Part shown: positions 9,172 through 17,785 of the stretch, one piece after another | How the letters are laid out: each line of letters starts with the position of its first letter | How positions within the stretch are numbered: position 1 is the stretch's first letter | Assembly (NCBI RefSeq): GCF_000145215.1 | Contig: NC_014392.1 | Coordinates: forward strand, 2,427,001-2,491,000 | Length of the DNA stretch: 64,000 nucleotides | DNA from: Caldicellulosiruptor obsidiansis OB47 | Lineage (GTDB): Bacteria > Bacillota > Thermoanaerobacteria > Caldicellulosiruptorales > Caldicellulosiruptoraceae | Direction of reading: 5' to 3' | Made by a program: the position numbers and the translations under genes | The notes under the pieces: generated by a model | Databases searched by the model: none | The model's input: the letters and a program-made list of their open reading frames with translations, nothing else | Told to the model about the DNA's origin: nothing

Positions 9172-9645
9172 TTAATGTAAGTCATCTACTGTAAGCTCAA
9201 GAGACAACGAAAGTGATATCCTGTCACCTTTTTTGATTATTTCTTTGCCATTTATCCTTTTTCCATTTATATAAACTCCATTTGTGCTATTTAAGTCCTC
9301 CACATACCAGATACCTGCCTGTTTAAAAAATTTTGCATGTTTTCTTGAAACAGTCTTATAATCTTTCAAATATTCTTTCCCCTTTTCATGTCTGCCAACT
9401 ACATCGCCGCTGAAAACCTCTATAAAGAAATTTTCTCCTTTCAAAATAATTTTCGGAATTTCAATTGTTGTTTTATCATCAATATATAAATTTTTCTTTC
9501 CCGAATCAACAGTTTTTTCAACTTCTTCAACCACATACTCTTCAGTTACTGGCACATTACTTATGTCTGCCATACAATTAAAGCATATTATCTCGTCTGG
9601 AGAATTTTGTAAATTACAACTCGGACATATTTTATAACTCTTCAT
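9172..9645 (-). CDS. Zinc-ribbon plus FHA domain protein
   Basis: 157 aa. The N-terminal zinc ribbon has two CxxC pairs (CPSCNLQ and CFNCMAD, about residues 7-25). A linker and then a C-terminal FHA domain (about 70-150) follow. The FHA motifs are GRHEKGKEYLKD, SRKHAKF (S, R, H phospho-peptide contacts), STNGVYINGKRI and GDRISL. FHA domains bind phosphothreonine peptides, so this is the probable reader of the operon's kinase. The ATG overlaps the end of the radical SAM gene by 14 nt and has GAGGTG upstream, implying translational coupling. The binding partner is unknown. Confidence 0.88.
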   Translation of the reverse strand: MKSYKICPSCNLQNSPDEIICFNCMADISNVPVTEEYVVEEVEKTVDSGKKNLYIDDKTTIEIPKIILKGENFFIEVFSGDVVGRHEKGKEYLKDYKTVSRKHAKFFKQAGIWYVEDLNSTNGVYINGKRINGKEIIKKGDRISLSLSLELTVDDLH

Positions 9646-10216
9646 TTACCAACACCTCTATATCTTTTTGGTAAGGAATACCTATCATAATTATTTTATC
9701 CTTTTGTTCAACAATCTGAAGAATCTTTTCTTTCCTCTTTTTTATCCATGGTAAATAATCTTTGCTCAAAGACTCATTAAAAAGGAAAAAACGCTGATTT
9801 TCTGAACCCTTCCAGATTAATTCACTCTCAAGCCCTTTTATAAAAGGAGAATCTACCATTGCATCTATTAGTTTTAATAAATCTTTATCTTTACTTAAAA
9901 GGTATTCATATGTATATCCTGTATAAACAAGAATGTCATCAAAAAACTCTCTTATAGAATTCAAAAGAACTTTCAACGCCTCATTCTGATCAAAAGGCTC
10001 ACCACCGCTTATTGTTAGTCTTTTGCAGCCAAAACTTTTAAGGATATCAGCAACTTCTTCTATCTTAATTGCTTTGCTTTTGTCAAATTCCCATGTATGC
10101 ACAGACATGCATCCCTTACATCTTATCGAGCATCCCTGTAACCAAATACCAACTCTTTTTCCAGGTCCAAGTGTGTAAACCGGATAATGTATAATACTAA
10201 CTAACAACTCGTCCAT
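9632..10216 (-). CDS. Small radical SAM protein, activase-like
   Basis: 194 aa from the ATG at 10216, chosen over a GTG seven codons upstream because AGGTGGGA sits at the right distance. The radical SAM cluster CX3CX2C is at C29, C33 and C36 (LQGCSIRCKGCM). GIWLQGC before it and TISGGEPFDQ after it are the pattern of the NrdG/PflA activating-enzyme branch with a minimal barrel. No glycyl radical enzyme is nearby, so the substrate is unlikely to be a classical NrdD or Pfl; it may modify another protein of this operon (inference). It overlaps the AAA+ gene by 20 nt and the FHA gene by 14 nt. Confidence 0.8.
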   Translation of the reverse strand: MDELLVSIIHYPVYTLGPGKRVGIWLQGCSIRCKGCMSVHTWEFDKSKAIKIEEVADILKSFGCKRLTISGGEPFDQNEALKVLLNSIREFFDDILVYTGYTYEYLLSKDKDLLKLIDAMVDSPFIKGLESELIWKGSENQRFFLFNESLSKDYLPWIKKRKEKILQIVEQKDKIIMIGIPYQKDIEVLVNEEL

Positions 10217-12023
10217 CAAGTTCCCACCTATCTTCACGTTTAAGCAGTCTGTCTACTCTAACAATGCTTCCTTCCTGGGGAAATAACTTAAACAGAAGTT
10301 CAGCTAAAGGATTTATAAATAAAAGTTCAAGTTTGTTGCCTATACCCCTACCCCCCATAGACAGATCTTTTGTAACTTCTTCGAAGATTATCTGTTGGAC
10401 ATTATCTGAGATTTCAAGTTTTATCTTTTTGTCTTCCTCAAGTTTTATCTTAACGTTATTTAGCATCTTATTCAGTATTTTTTTCACATTTTCATTGCGT
10501 ATAAAATCAAATACAATGATATTTTCCCCTATACGATTTAGAATTTCAGGTCTTGCAATTTTGAAAGTAAAATATTCCTTTATAGCTTCAGTCAAAATCT
10601 TTTCAATTTCTTCATAACTCATTTCTGGCAAGACACGCTGTATTTTTCTTCCATCCAAAGTCATCTCGTAAACCCCAAGATTAGATGTAAATATTATTAA
10701 GCTCTCAGAAAAGTATACAGTCTCACCCCTTCCTGACGTAAGTCTGCCATCATCAAGTATTTGTAAGAAAATATCAAGTATTTTTGGATGAGCCTTTTCT
10801 ATTTCATCAAAAAGTATTACTGAAAAAGGATTTTGTTTTACAGCATTAGTCAATTCTCCCCCTACATCATAGCCCACATAGCCAGGAGGTGCACCTATGA
10901 GTCTTTGGTCAGAATGTTCATGGGAAAACTCTGACATATCAAACCTTATATAATGATGTTCACTTCCAAATATTAGTTCTGTTATGGCTTTTGCAAGTTC
11001 TGTCTTGCCCACGCCAGTTGGTCCTGCAAAGAATAAAACACCCTTCGGTCTGTTAGAATACCTTGAAAACTGTGAACCTGACAGATTAAAAAAAGCTCTT
11101 CTTAGTATAGTAGCAGCTTGTTTTACTGCTTTTTCCTGTCCCATAACTCTGCTGTTTAAAAACTCTTCTGCATTATTCAATCTGTCTTTATCTATTTTTG
11201 CCCATGGATTTTCGCTTACACCTACTTTGTATCTTCTTGTCGCTTCTCCAATCTCTCTTACACTCAAATTCTCTCTTTTTGACAAAACTACAATAGAAAG
11301 CATTTCTCTTGCAAACATGCCAGACGTCAGATTTACAAAGTCTTTTATTACTTCTTCTTTTTTTACTTCGTTCAAACTTGCCCACTCATCCATTCGTGGT
11401 AAGAGAGACTGGGCTATCCATCTTCTTATCTCAAAATCAGGTTTTGGAATAGGAATTGTTCTTATTCTCGGATTTTCCACTGTATACCACGGTGGCAAAT
11501 CATTTTCTTTTTCTACAAGGAAAATTATTGGATTAAAAGAAGGTGGATTGCCTTTTTGGTTTATGTTTATAGATAGTTTGAAAGTGTGGTAAAGAAAATC
11601 TGGTAAATCTCTGCTACAAGAAATTTCCGGTAATCTTGATGAAAAATTAATTAAAACAGCTGTCTTTTCATCTCCCACAAGAAATTTTTCTATGGTTTCA
11701 TATGCATCAAGTAAAAACACAATTTTGTCGCTAATTTTTCTTCCAGTGAGGTTTGTAAATATTTCTTCATCTCCTTTTAATAGTCTGAAGCCCTCAAGAG
11801 GTATATATTCTATTACAGTCTTGTAATTATCATAGGTAGTAAGCAAACTTGCAATAAACTGTGTAATATTCATGGGTATATATTTATCACCCTGGGGAAA
11901 TGGGAAAAGGTCGTAAATGTTTCCAAAAAGAATAAACTGAGACGTTATTGAACAAAACCTTAAAATCTCTTTTGCAAATTTGGGTACACCCTGAATTTTT
12001 TCAGGTACTATATTGTTTCCCAT
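10197..12023 (-). CDS. ClpB-like AAA+ ATPase with degenerate first AAA module
   Basis: 608 aa. The C-terminal half is a Clp/Hsp100 D2-type AAA+ domain: Walker A GPTGVGKT at 334-341, pore-loop motif GAPPGYVGY (about 377-385), Walker B ILFDE at 403-407, sensor 1 IFTSNLG and sensor 2 GGRGIGN. The N-terminal half (about 20-265) looks like a second AAA module without Walker A; it keeps hydrophobic strands such as IVFLLDAYE and NPIIFLVE. There is no Clp N-domain and no ClpP-binding loop that I can identify. The likely role is unfolding or remodelling a specific target. The ATG lies 2 nt after the coiled-coil gene, and the 3' end overlaps the radical SAM start. Confidence 0.85.
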   Translation of the reverse strand: MGNNIVPEKIQGVPKFAKEILRFCSITSQFILFGNIYDLFPFPQGDKYIPMNITQFIASLLTTYDNYKTVIEYIPLEGFRLLKGDEEIFTNLTGRKISDKIVFLLDAYETIEKFLVGDEKTAVLINFSSRLPEISCSRDLPDFLYHTFKLSININQKGNPPSFNPIIFLVEKENDLPPWYTVENPRIRTIPIPKPDFEIRRWIAQSLLPRMDEWASLNEVKKEEVIKDFVNLTSGMFAREMLSIVVLSKRENLSVREIGEATRRYKVGVSENPWAKIDKDRLNNAEEFLNSRVMGQEKAVKQAATILRRAFFNLSGSQFSRYSNRPKGVLFFAGPTGVGKTELAKAITELIFGSEHHYIRFDMSEFSHEHSDQRLIGAPPGYVGYDVGGELTNAVKQNPFSVILFDEIEKAHPKILDIFLQILDDGRLTSGRGETVYFSESLIIFTSNLGVYEMTLDGRKIQRVLPEMSYEEIEKILTEAIKEYFTFKIARPEILNRIGENIIVFDFIRNENVKKILNKMLNNVKIKLEEDKKIKLEISDNVQQIIFEEVTKDLSMGGRGIGNKLELLFINPLAELLFKLFPQEGSIVRVDRLLKREDRWELDGRVVS

Positions 12024-12025
12024 AC

Positions 12026-13570
12026 CTAAACACTCCTCTGCCTCTGATGCATATCAATTTTCTTGATATCCTGTTGCTTTTTTGTAGTTTTTGTTTTTTC
12101 TTTTGTTATATAATAAAACCTTGTTTCAGGTTCTATCCTTATTTTATCTTCAATCATTATTCCTTCCTGACTTAAAAGCTGTTTAATTTTGTCATAATCG
12201 GAACACCACTTTTTAGCTATAGCTATATCCTTATGTTTCTCATATTCACTCAAATTTTTTTCATCTTCAACATATCTTACAAACATAATTTTTAGTCCAT
12301 CATCTTCATATTTTAACCTCAACATATAATCTTCTCCAAAAGGAGTTTTTATTTCTACTATTTTGCCCATTGACAATTCTTCCATTAAATCATCCTTGAC
12401 TACAGAATAACCTAACTCCATAACTTTGTTAATAAACTTTTCCAATGAAGCCCTTCTTCTTTCCTGAGCCATAATTTGCCTTTTTTTGTTGAGCAAATTT
12501 TTTATAAAGTTATCAACCTCTTCTTTATTCAATATACTCATCTTCATTAGTTTATTAAACTCTGTTAGCATCCCTGTTTCTTCTGCAAGTGTTTCAAATA
12601 CTTTTAAATCATTCTTTAAAACTTCAGTTTGAATATACAATCTTCTTGTGTTTATATAATTCATTTTAAGGTCCTCTAAAATCAGTCTTATTCTCTGAAT
12701 ATCATCTGTTTCAGTTGCCTCTATAACCAACTGCCTCTTTTCTTCAGCAAGTTCAGGATTTATAGTTTTTAACTTGTCAAATACAGCCTCAATCTTTTCT
12801 AAAATCCTTTGTTTTTCTATAACCTCACTAATTTCTTTTTCAGTAATTCTTTCTCTTTCCACTTGCTCTTTTATTTTTATAGTTTTTTGTTCCAGAAGTT
12901 TTTGTTTTATCTTTCTTACTATACCATAATACTCACTTGGTATCTCTTGTAAATATTTGTTTAGTTTTTCAATAGTTGAAGGTGTATCAAATGTGCATTT
13001 TTCTATATCGTATAGAATTTTGGCATAGTGCTGCATTGTTCTGTAAAACTTAATATTTCTCAGATCCTCAGGAAACATATTTAAATACAGTTCAATAGTC
13101 TCTCTATTCGCAGCAGGGCTTTTAAATTCTTTCTCTAAATTTTCAAATAATTCTATAATTTTCTGTATCTTTTTTCCGGTTTCTTGGACCCCCTCCGGTA
13201 ATGCATTTAAAAAAGTTTTAAGTGTTTGGATATCTAAATTATCTGTTAGTTCTGTTTTAACTAAAATAATATACTCCTTCGTTTTTCGGATAATATCTTG
13301 AATTTTTGCTATTTGGGAATCAACCCACTGAGTATGGCTTTCACTTGACAAAATTTCTAACGTATACCTTTCCAAAAAATCTTTTTCGTGTCTCTCAAGA
13401 TTTTCTATTAAAGAATAATCTAAAAATGTAGATTTTGTATTTTTTAACATTTCTCTTACATGGCTTATAGAGTTATCTATTTGCTCCTTGAAAAACTTTT
13501 TGTTATCTCTGAAAATCTCATCTAAATTCTTCCCGGTGTCAAAGTGCCAAACATAAGTAAAACTACTCAT
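12026..13570 (-). CDS. Coiled-coil protein of the kinase/AAA+ operon, unknown function
   Basis: 514 aa, highly charged and mostly helical. Heptad-rich stretches cover roughly residues 30-170 and 210-370; examples are EQVERERITEKEISEVIEK and the DKLKTINPELAEEKRQL region. A compact C-terminal domain (about 375-500) has beta-strand character, including VEIKTPFGEDYMLRLKY. I do not recognise a family. It precedes the AAA+ gene by 2 nt, so the two are probably co-translated, and a scaffold or adaptor role for the AAA+ ring is a reasonable guess only. GAGG sits before the ATG. Confidence 0.75.
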   Translation of the reverse strand: MSSFTYVWHFDTGKNLDEIFRDNKKFFKEQIDNSISHVREMLKNTKSTFLDYSLIENLERHEKDFLERYTLEILSSESHTQWVDSQIAKIQDIIRKTKEYIILVKTELTDNLDIQTLKTFLNALPEGVQETGKKIQKIIELFENLEKEFKSPAANRETIELYLNMFPEDLRNIKFYRTMQHYAKILYDIEKCTFDTPSTIEKLNKYLQEIPSEYYGIVRKIKQKLLEQKTIKIKEQVERERITEKEISEVIEKQRILEKIEAVFDKLKTINPELAEEKRQLVIEATETDDIQRIRLILEDLKMNYINTRRLYIQTEVLKNDLKVFETLAEETGMLTEFNKLMKMSILNKEEVDNFIKNLLNKKRQIMAQERRRASLEKFINKVMELGYSVVKDDLMEELSMGKIVEIKTPFGEDYMLRLKYEDDGLKIMFVRYVEDEKNLSEYEKHKDIAIAKKWCSDYDKIKQLLSQEGIMIEDKIRIEPETRFYYITKEKTKTTKKQQDIKKIDMHQRQRSV

Positions 13571-13710
13571 GGTATCATCCTCTTAATTTTTATTTATGAA
13601 TATTTATATTGAACATTCCACAACTAAAGCGCTTCATTCCCATGCATTGCCTTTTTAAGGCTATAACCTGCAATGTCCACAAATTCAAATAGTGTGCAGA
13701 CATTTTTTCA

Positions 13711-15816
13711 TCAATCGTCATAAGGTCTTAGAATCTTTGATAAAACTGAAATAATAGATAATGTAAAATAAAAATATACAGAGTTAATTAAAATTTCGTT
13801 CGCTTTTCCTTTAATGAAATACTCATAAGAAGAAAAATATGAAAAATAGAATATAATGGCACAGAAATATAAAATTGATAATCCTGCAATTTCAAGCTTT
13901 TTAAACTTCGAATATGCTATTTTCCATTTCGAAGATTTTTTAAAGCATTTTCTTAATACCAAATAATATGATATAGCAATAGCTAATAATAAGCATATGT
14001 AATACTTTGTGTTACTATCAAAGTATTCTTTGGACAGTTTGCAAAAATACTGATCTGTTGTAAAATATATTAGCAACCTCGTGGCTGCTAATCCCCCAAG
14101 ATAAAATATTACCATCTTACACATATATTTTAACATTTTTTTAGTAGCATTTATCAATTTTCGTCTACGAATTGCTTGATGTAATTTATAACCTTTTATT
14201 ATCCAATTAATTGCTTCAGATACTGAAAATCCTGCTGTACACCAATCAACTATCTCTTTGGCAATTCTTTCTAAAACCTTTTCATCTTTTGCTCCTTTGC
14301 TAACCATTTCTTCAACTTCGTCAATACTAAATCCTAAATTTGTTAATTTTGTAGCTAGCATTGGCTTAACTTTTATTATTTTCCAACGGATAGCTTCAGT
14401 TAAGCTAACATTATTTCTTCTCCATTCCTCAGCTTCGTCAGCATCAAAGCCTTTTTCAGCCCAATTCTTTGCTTCATCAACAGCAAATCCATTTCTATTC
14501 CATTTTCGAGCTTCAGTTTCTGAAAAACCTTTCATAATATAATGAAAAATACCCTCTTCTACAAAATCAAATATTTTATTTTTGTCTATTCCTTTTTCTG
14601 ACAGTTCAAGTATATCAAAAGCATTGATCCCCTTTTTCAGCCATTCATATGCATTTTTAGGACTAAGTCCAAGATTGTCAAATATACTGGCTTCCTGCGG
14701 CTTAAAAGCATAATTATACCATTCTAAAGCTATATTGCCTTTCCTGAATCCATTTAAGGCCCATTCCTTCATGTCTTTTACAGAAAAGCCAGCTTCCCAA
14801 AAAGTTTTTACCTCTTGTGGACTGAGGTTTATTTCAATACCTGTTTTTGCCCATTCAGAATCAGAAGAAAAACCAACTTTATCCCATTCATCATTATCAT
14901 ATTTTTTATCCGCTTCATTATACTCTTCATAGAACACAGGTATATTTTCTACGTTATTTAACCACTGTTTTACCTGTTCATATCCCCATCTTTTTTTATA
15001 ATTCCGCGTAAGAAGTCCTTTTAATAAAATTTTAAATCTTTTAGGAATATCTTCTGGGATTTGTACACCCTGGGTAACAAGAGTATTTATAATAACAGCT
15101 TCTGATAAGCCAGCAAAGGGATTCTTGCCTTTTAATAGTTCATATATTATTATCCCTAAATGCCACCAATCAATTTCTTTGCCAAAATAACCTGAAACTT
15201 CTTCCGGAGCCATATAAGAATATGTCCCCTTTAACGCAGTGACAACCTTCGACATCTCCTCAGACATAGCAGAAGATATTCCAAAATCAATTAGCACAAG
15301 GTCTAAAGATTCTAAATCTCTTATAAGAACATTAGAGGGTTTCAAGTCTCTGTGAACAATTCCTCTTTCGTGCAGTGCTTTAATAGCTTCTGCAATTTCT
15401 TTAACTACAATATCAACTTTGCCTTTTACTTTTTCTAAATTATCTTTTAAACTGCCATATTGAATATACTCCATTAACTCAAAATATCTGCCGGTTTCTT
15501 CATCTTTACCTACTTCAAAAATTGTTACAACATGTTCTTTGAGTTCAAAAGAAATCTTTTTTAATCTTTCTAACACTTCAATTTTAGGAGTAATACCCTT
15601 TCTGTATAGCTTTAAAAACATCCTCTTGCCACTTTCTTCTACAATATAAGCATCGCATTCTCCACCTTTCGCCGGAAGTTCCTCTACTATTTTGCAGTTT
15701 CTGAATATTTTTAAAGACAATCTATCTTTTTTATTTAAAATATCTTCCTCTCTAATAGTGATCTCTTGTATGTTTTCTTCATCCCACCAGCTCTCTACTA
15801 TTGTTCTTTCATCCAT
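13711..15816 (-). CDS. Membrane Ser/Thr protein kinase with W-x3-GF repeats
   Basis: 701 aa. The Hanks-type kinase domain is at about 40-287: a Gly-rich loop near 49-56, Lys69 (MFLKLY), the catalytic loop HRDLKPSN at 155-162, D177-F-G, APE at 203-205 and D216 of the F helix. All catalytic residues are intact. Residues about 310-550 hold degenerate repeats of the form W-x3-GF-x4-EA-x2-W with a period near 13; the clearest are at W439, W452 and W465, and at W525 and W538. Four hydrophobic segments follow (about 565-585, 603-622, 642-662, 677-694), so the kinase is probably cytoplasmic and anchored by its C-terminus. First gene of the operon, with AAGGAAGGG before the ATG. Confidence 0.9.
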   Translation of the reverse strand: MDERTIVESWWDEENIQEITIREEDILNKKDRLSLKIFRNCKIVEELPAKGGECDAYIVEESGKRMFLKLYRKGITPKIEVLERLKKISFELKEHVVTIFEVGKDEETGRYFELMEYIQYGSLKDNLEKVKGKVDIVVKEIAEAIKALHERGIVHRDLKPSNVLIRDLESLDLVLIDFGISSAMSEEMSKVVTALKGTYSYMAPEEVSGYFGKEIDWWHLGIIIYELLKGKNPFAGLSEAVIINTLVTQGVQIPEDIPKRFKILLKGLLTRNYKKRWGYEQVKQWLNNVENIPVFYEEYNEADKKYDNDEWDKVGFSSDSEWAKTGIEINLSPQEVKTFWEAGFSVKDMKEWALNGFRKGNIALEWYNYAFKPQEASIFDNLGLSPKNAYEWLKKGINAFDILELSEKGIDKNKIFDFVEEGIFHYIMKGFSETEARKWNRNGFAVDEAKNWAEKGFDADEAEEWRRNNVSLTEAIRWKIIKVKPMLATKLTNLGFSIDEVEEMVSKGAKDEKVLERIAKEIVDWCTAGFSVSEAINWIIKGYKLHQAIRRRKLINATKKMLKYMCKMVIFYLGGLAATRLLIYFTTDQYFCKLSKEYFDSNTKYYICLLLAIAISYYLVLRKCFKKSSKWKIAYSKFKKLEIAGLSILYFCAIIFYFSYFSSYEYFIKGKANEILINSVYFYFTLSIISVLSKILRPYDD

Positions 15817-15910
15817 AATTAATCCCTTCCTTATATTTTTACGCTCTGCAGAAACAGTTTTTAAATAAAAGCTTCTCTACCAATATACTTTTATACCTAT
15901 TTTATATTAA

Positions 15911-15939
15911 ATTATACCAATTTTATTTTTAATATACAA
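15911..15939 (-). promoter_or_regulatory. Promoter of the kinase/AAA+/radical SAM operon
   Basis: On the minus strand TTGTAT (15934-15939) and TATAAT (15911-15916) are 17 nt apart, and TGG before TATAAT gives an extended -10. The transcript would start near 15904, leaving a 5' leader of about 88 nt. I see no clear operator. The rest of 15817-16230 is AT-rich with no gene. Confidence 0.65.
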
Positions 15940-16232
15940 TCAAATTTGGTCCTTATGTTAATTTAGATTTCCAATAATTTTGAATTCTTAGTGTCTATAA
16001 TTCTTAGCTGTTTTCATTTGTTTTTATAAAGGTTTAAATATATTTTTCTGTAAATATAATACAGCATTTTGTACAATTGTGCTATTCTTCAATCATTATT
16101 ATTCTAAACATTCCCAATAAAACTTTCTTAACTTTATAGTTCTATTTTGACGTTTACTGTCATTTATGTTATGTTATTTTATTCCATTATGCTATGGGTA
16201 CCTGCATAACTTTATGTACTCTGCATTTTTGT

Positions 16233-16298
16233 ATTTTCCAATTGCTGTCGACCTGCAATACCCTCAAAAACCCCGGGGGTCGACAGCAATTGGAAAAT
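16233..16298. repeat. Perfect 21-bp inverted repeat upstream of CR2
   Basis: The arm at 16233-16253 (ATTTTCCAATTGCTG then TCGACC) is perfectly complementary to 16278-16298, with a 24-nt loop containing CCCCGGGGG. It lies just upstream of a consensus promoter and the two-repeat array CR2. A decayed copy is at 48541-48612, again upstream of a mini-array (CR6). It may be part of a third leader class or an eroded mobile-element end. Confidence 0.85.
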
Positions 16299-16309
16299 TT
16301 TAACACATC

Positions 16310-16338
16310 TTGACTTTCTTGAGCTTGTGGGGTATAAT
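16310..16338 (+). promoter_or_regulatory. Promoter driving mini-array CR2
   Basis: TTGACT (16310-16315), a 17-nt spacer and TATAAT (16333-16338). It points into the CR2 repeats 70 nt downstream. The class A and B leader blocks are absent. Confidence 0.65.
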
Positions 16339-16407
16339 AGAAATAACTTATAGTAGTTTGAAACTTCATCCATTTGTTCCCCATAAGACTTCCCAAGCTC
16401 CCTACGG

Positions 16408-16502
16408 GTTTGTAGCCTCCCCTTTGGGGATTGAAACTCTTTAGCTGCTGCTGTTTGAGACATTTGACCTGAAAGTTCGTAGCCTCCCCTTTGGGGATTG
16501 AG
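16408..16502 (+). CRISPR. Mini-array CR2 (two repeats, one spacer)
   Basis: A perfect CTCCCC-type repeat lies at 16408-16437, then a 37-nt spacer (16438-16474). A second repeat begins at 16475 with a TTCG change and ends in GGATTGAGG instead of GGATTGAAAC. The terminal decay resembles the ends of the larger arrays. An Rpn gene follows 150 nt downstream. Confidence 0.85.
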
Positions 16503-16653
16503 GTATGGAAGGAACTTATCCTTGGGGGATAGAAAAAGAGATGGTAAGCACTGGTTGGAATCTAAAATAAGCAATATATCTTTTGCTTTCATAGTGTGGT
16601 ATAATAAAAGTGTACAGAAAAGTATGCAACATATAAGAAAAAGGAGAAAAACT

Positions 16654-17619
16654 GTGTGCAAAAAATTGCCACCAAAAGAGCACGATACAACATTTAAGTT
16701 TTTGTTTTCAGACAAAGATGAAATACTTTTGCTGGTAAAAGATATACTTCACTATACTTGGGCAGACAGTATTGAAGAAGATTCTATTGAACTTGTCAAA
16801 ACAAACTATGTTACTCATGAGTTTTCACAGGTTGAGGCTGATGTAATTGCAAAAGCAAAACTAAAAGAAAGAGAAGTTTATTTTTATATTCTGATTGAGA
16901 ACCAGTCAACCGTTAAAAAAGAAATGCAGCAAAAGATTTTAAAGTACATGATAAGTATATGGGCTGATGAGATAAGAAAAAATGTTCAGATTCTACCAGC
17001 AATTATTCCTATTGTTGTATACAATGGAATAGGTGAAAGATGGAGTATATCGACCAATCTTATGGAAGCGTTTGACATATTCAAGGATGATGTGTTCAGA
17101 TACAAAGTAGTTGACATAATAGAACTTGATGTAAAAGAACTTTTGGAAATAAAAGAGGATGTGCTGCTCCCTGTAGTGTTTTATCTTGAGCAGGTAAGAG
17201 AAGATAGAAGTGAGCTTATAAGAAGGCTTTTAGAGGTTGAAGAAAACTTAAAAAATCTAAGTAAAAAGAATGTAGATAGATTTTTGGAATGGTCGTATCG
17301 CATTATACGACCAAGGCTTTCTGAAGAACAAAAGTCAGAGTATGATACAGTTGCAAGAAGACTGTCAGAAGGGGGTGTAAATGCCATGGGTGAGTTTATA
17401 TCAAATGTTGCAAGACTTTTAGATGAAGCAAAAACAAAAGACTTTATGGCTGGGAAACTCGAAGGAAAACTTGAAGGGAAACTTGAAGGTAAAATCGAAG
17501 CCACAATAGAGTTTGCGAAAAGATTAATACAAAAGGGATTTAGCGATGAAGAGGTTGCTGAACTTACAGAACTTCAGATTGAAAAGGTTAAAGAGTTGAG
17601 AAAATCCATGGTAAATTGA
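16654..17619 (+). CDS. Rpn-family recombination-promoting nuclease
   Basis: 321 aa from the GTG at 16654, which has AAGGAG 7 nt upstream; an extended -10 (TGTGGTATAAT, 16595-16605) lies before it, so the longer frame from 16498 is unlikely. The PD-(D/E)XK nuclease core is seen as VEADVIAKAK then FYILIENQS, the Asp and ExQ pattern of Rpn/YhgA-like transposase_31 proteins. The C-terminus has four GKLE units encoded by 12-bp direct repeats (17452-17499) and a helix-turn-helix-like end (GFSDEEVAELTELQIEKVKELR). Family members promote RecA-independent recombination through DNA cleavage. It lies directly after a mini-array, as do two other copies here. A terminator follows. Confidence 0.85.
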   Translation: MCKKLPPKEHDTTFKFLFSDKDEILLLVKDILHYTWADSIEEDSIELVKTNYVTHEFSQVEADVIAKAKLKEREVYFYILIENQSTVKKEMQQKILKYMISIWADEIRKNVQILPAIIPIVVYNGIGERWSISTNLMEAFDIFKDDVFRYKVVDIIELDVKELLEIKEDVLLPVVFYLEQVREDRSELIRRLLEVEENLKNLSKKNVDRFLEWSYRIIRPRLSEEQKSEYDTVARRLSEGGVNAMGEFISNVARLLDEAKTKDFMAGKLEGKLEGKLEGKIEATIEFAKRLIQKGFSDEEVAELTELQIEKVKELRKSMVN

Positions 17620-17646
17620 GAAATGTTTGAACATAAAATAGAAAGT

Positions 17647-17685
17647 AGGGCTGTCTAAAAAGATAATTGGACAGCTCTTTCTTCC
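17647..17685 (+). terminator. Intrinsic terminator after the Rpn gene
   Basis: AGGGCTGTC (17647-17655) pairs with GACAGCTCT (17670-17678), with G-U pairs, followed by TTCTTCC. Confidence 0.6.
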
Positions 17686-17698
17686 AATATATGGTTTT

Positions 17699-17728
17699 TG
17701 TTTTGCAGCCTCCCCTTTTGGGATTGGC
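17699..17728 (+). repeat. Orphan degenerate CRISPR repeat
   Basis: GTTTTGCAGCC followed by TCCCCTTTTGGGATTG is the array repeat with a few changes. It has no spacer partner and no leader. It lies about 80 nt beyond the Rpn stop codon, so the Rpn gene is flanked by repeat sequence on both sides. Confidence 0.6.
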
Positions 17729-17785
17729 AGGGATGGACTTTTTCTGGCTCACTAAGAAAAATCAGCACAATACTGTAACAGGAGT

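Noticed and set aside
16498-16653. N-terminal extension of the first Rpn gene
   Set aside because: It starts inside the worn CR2 repeat and passes through a promoter; the GTG at 16654 has AAGGAG upstream.
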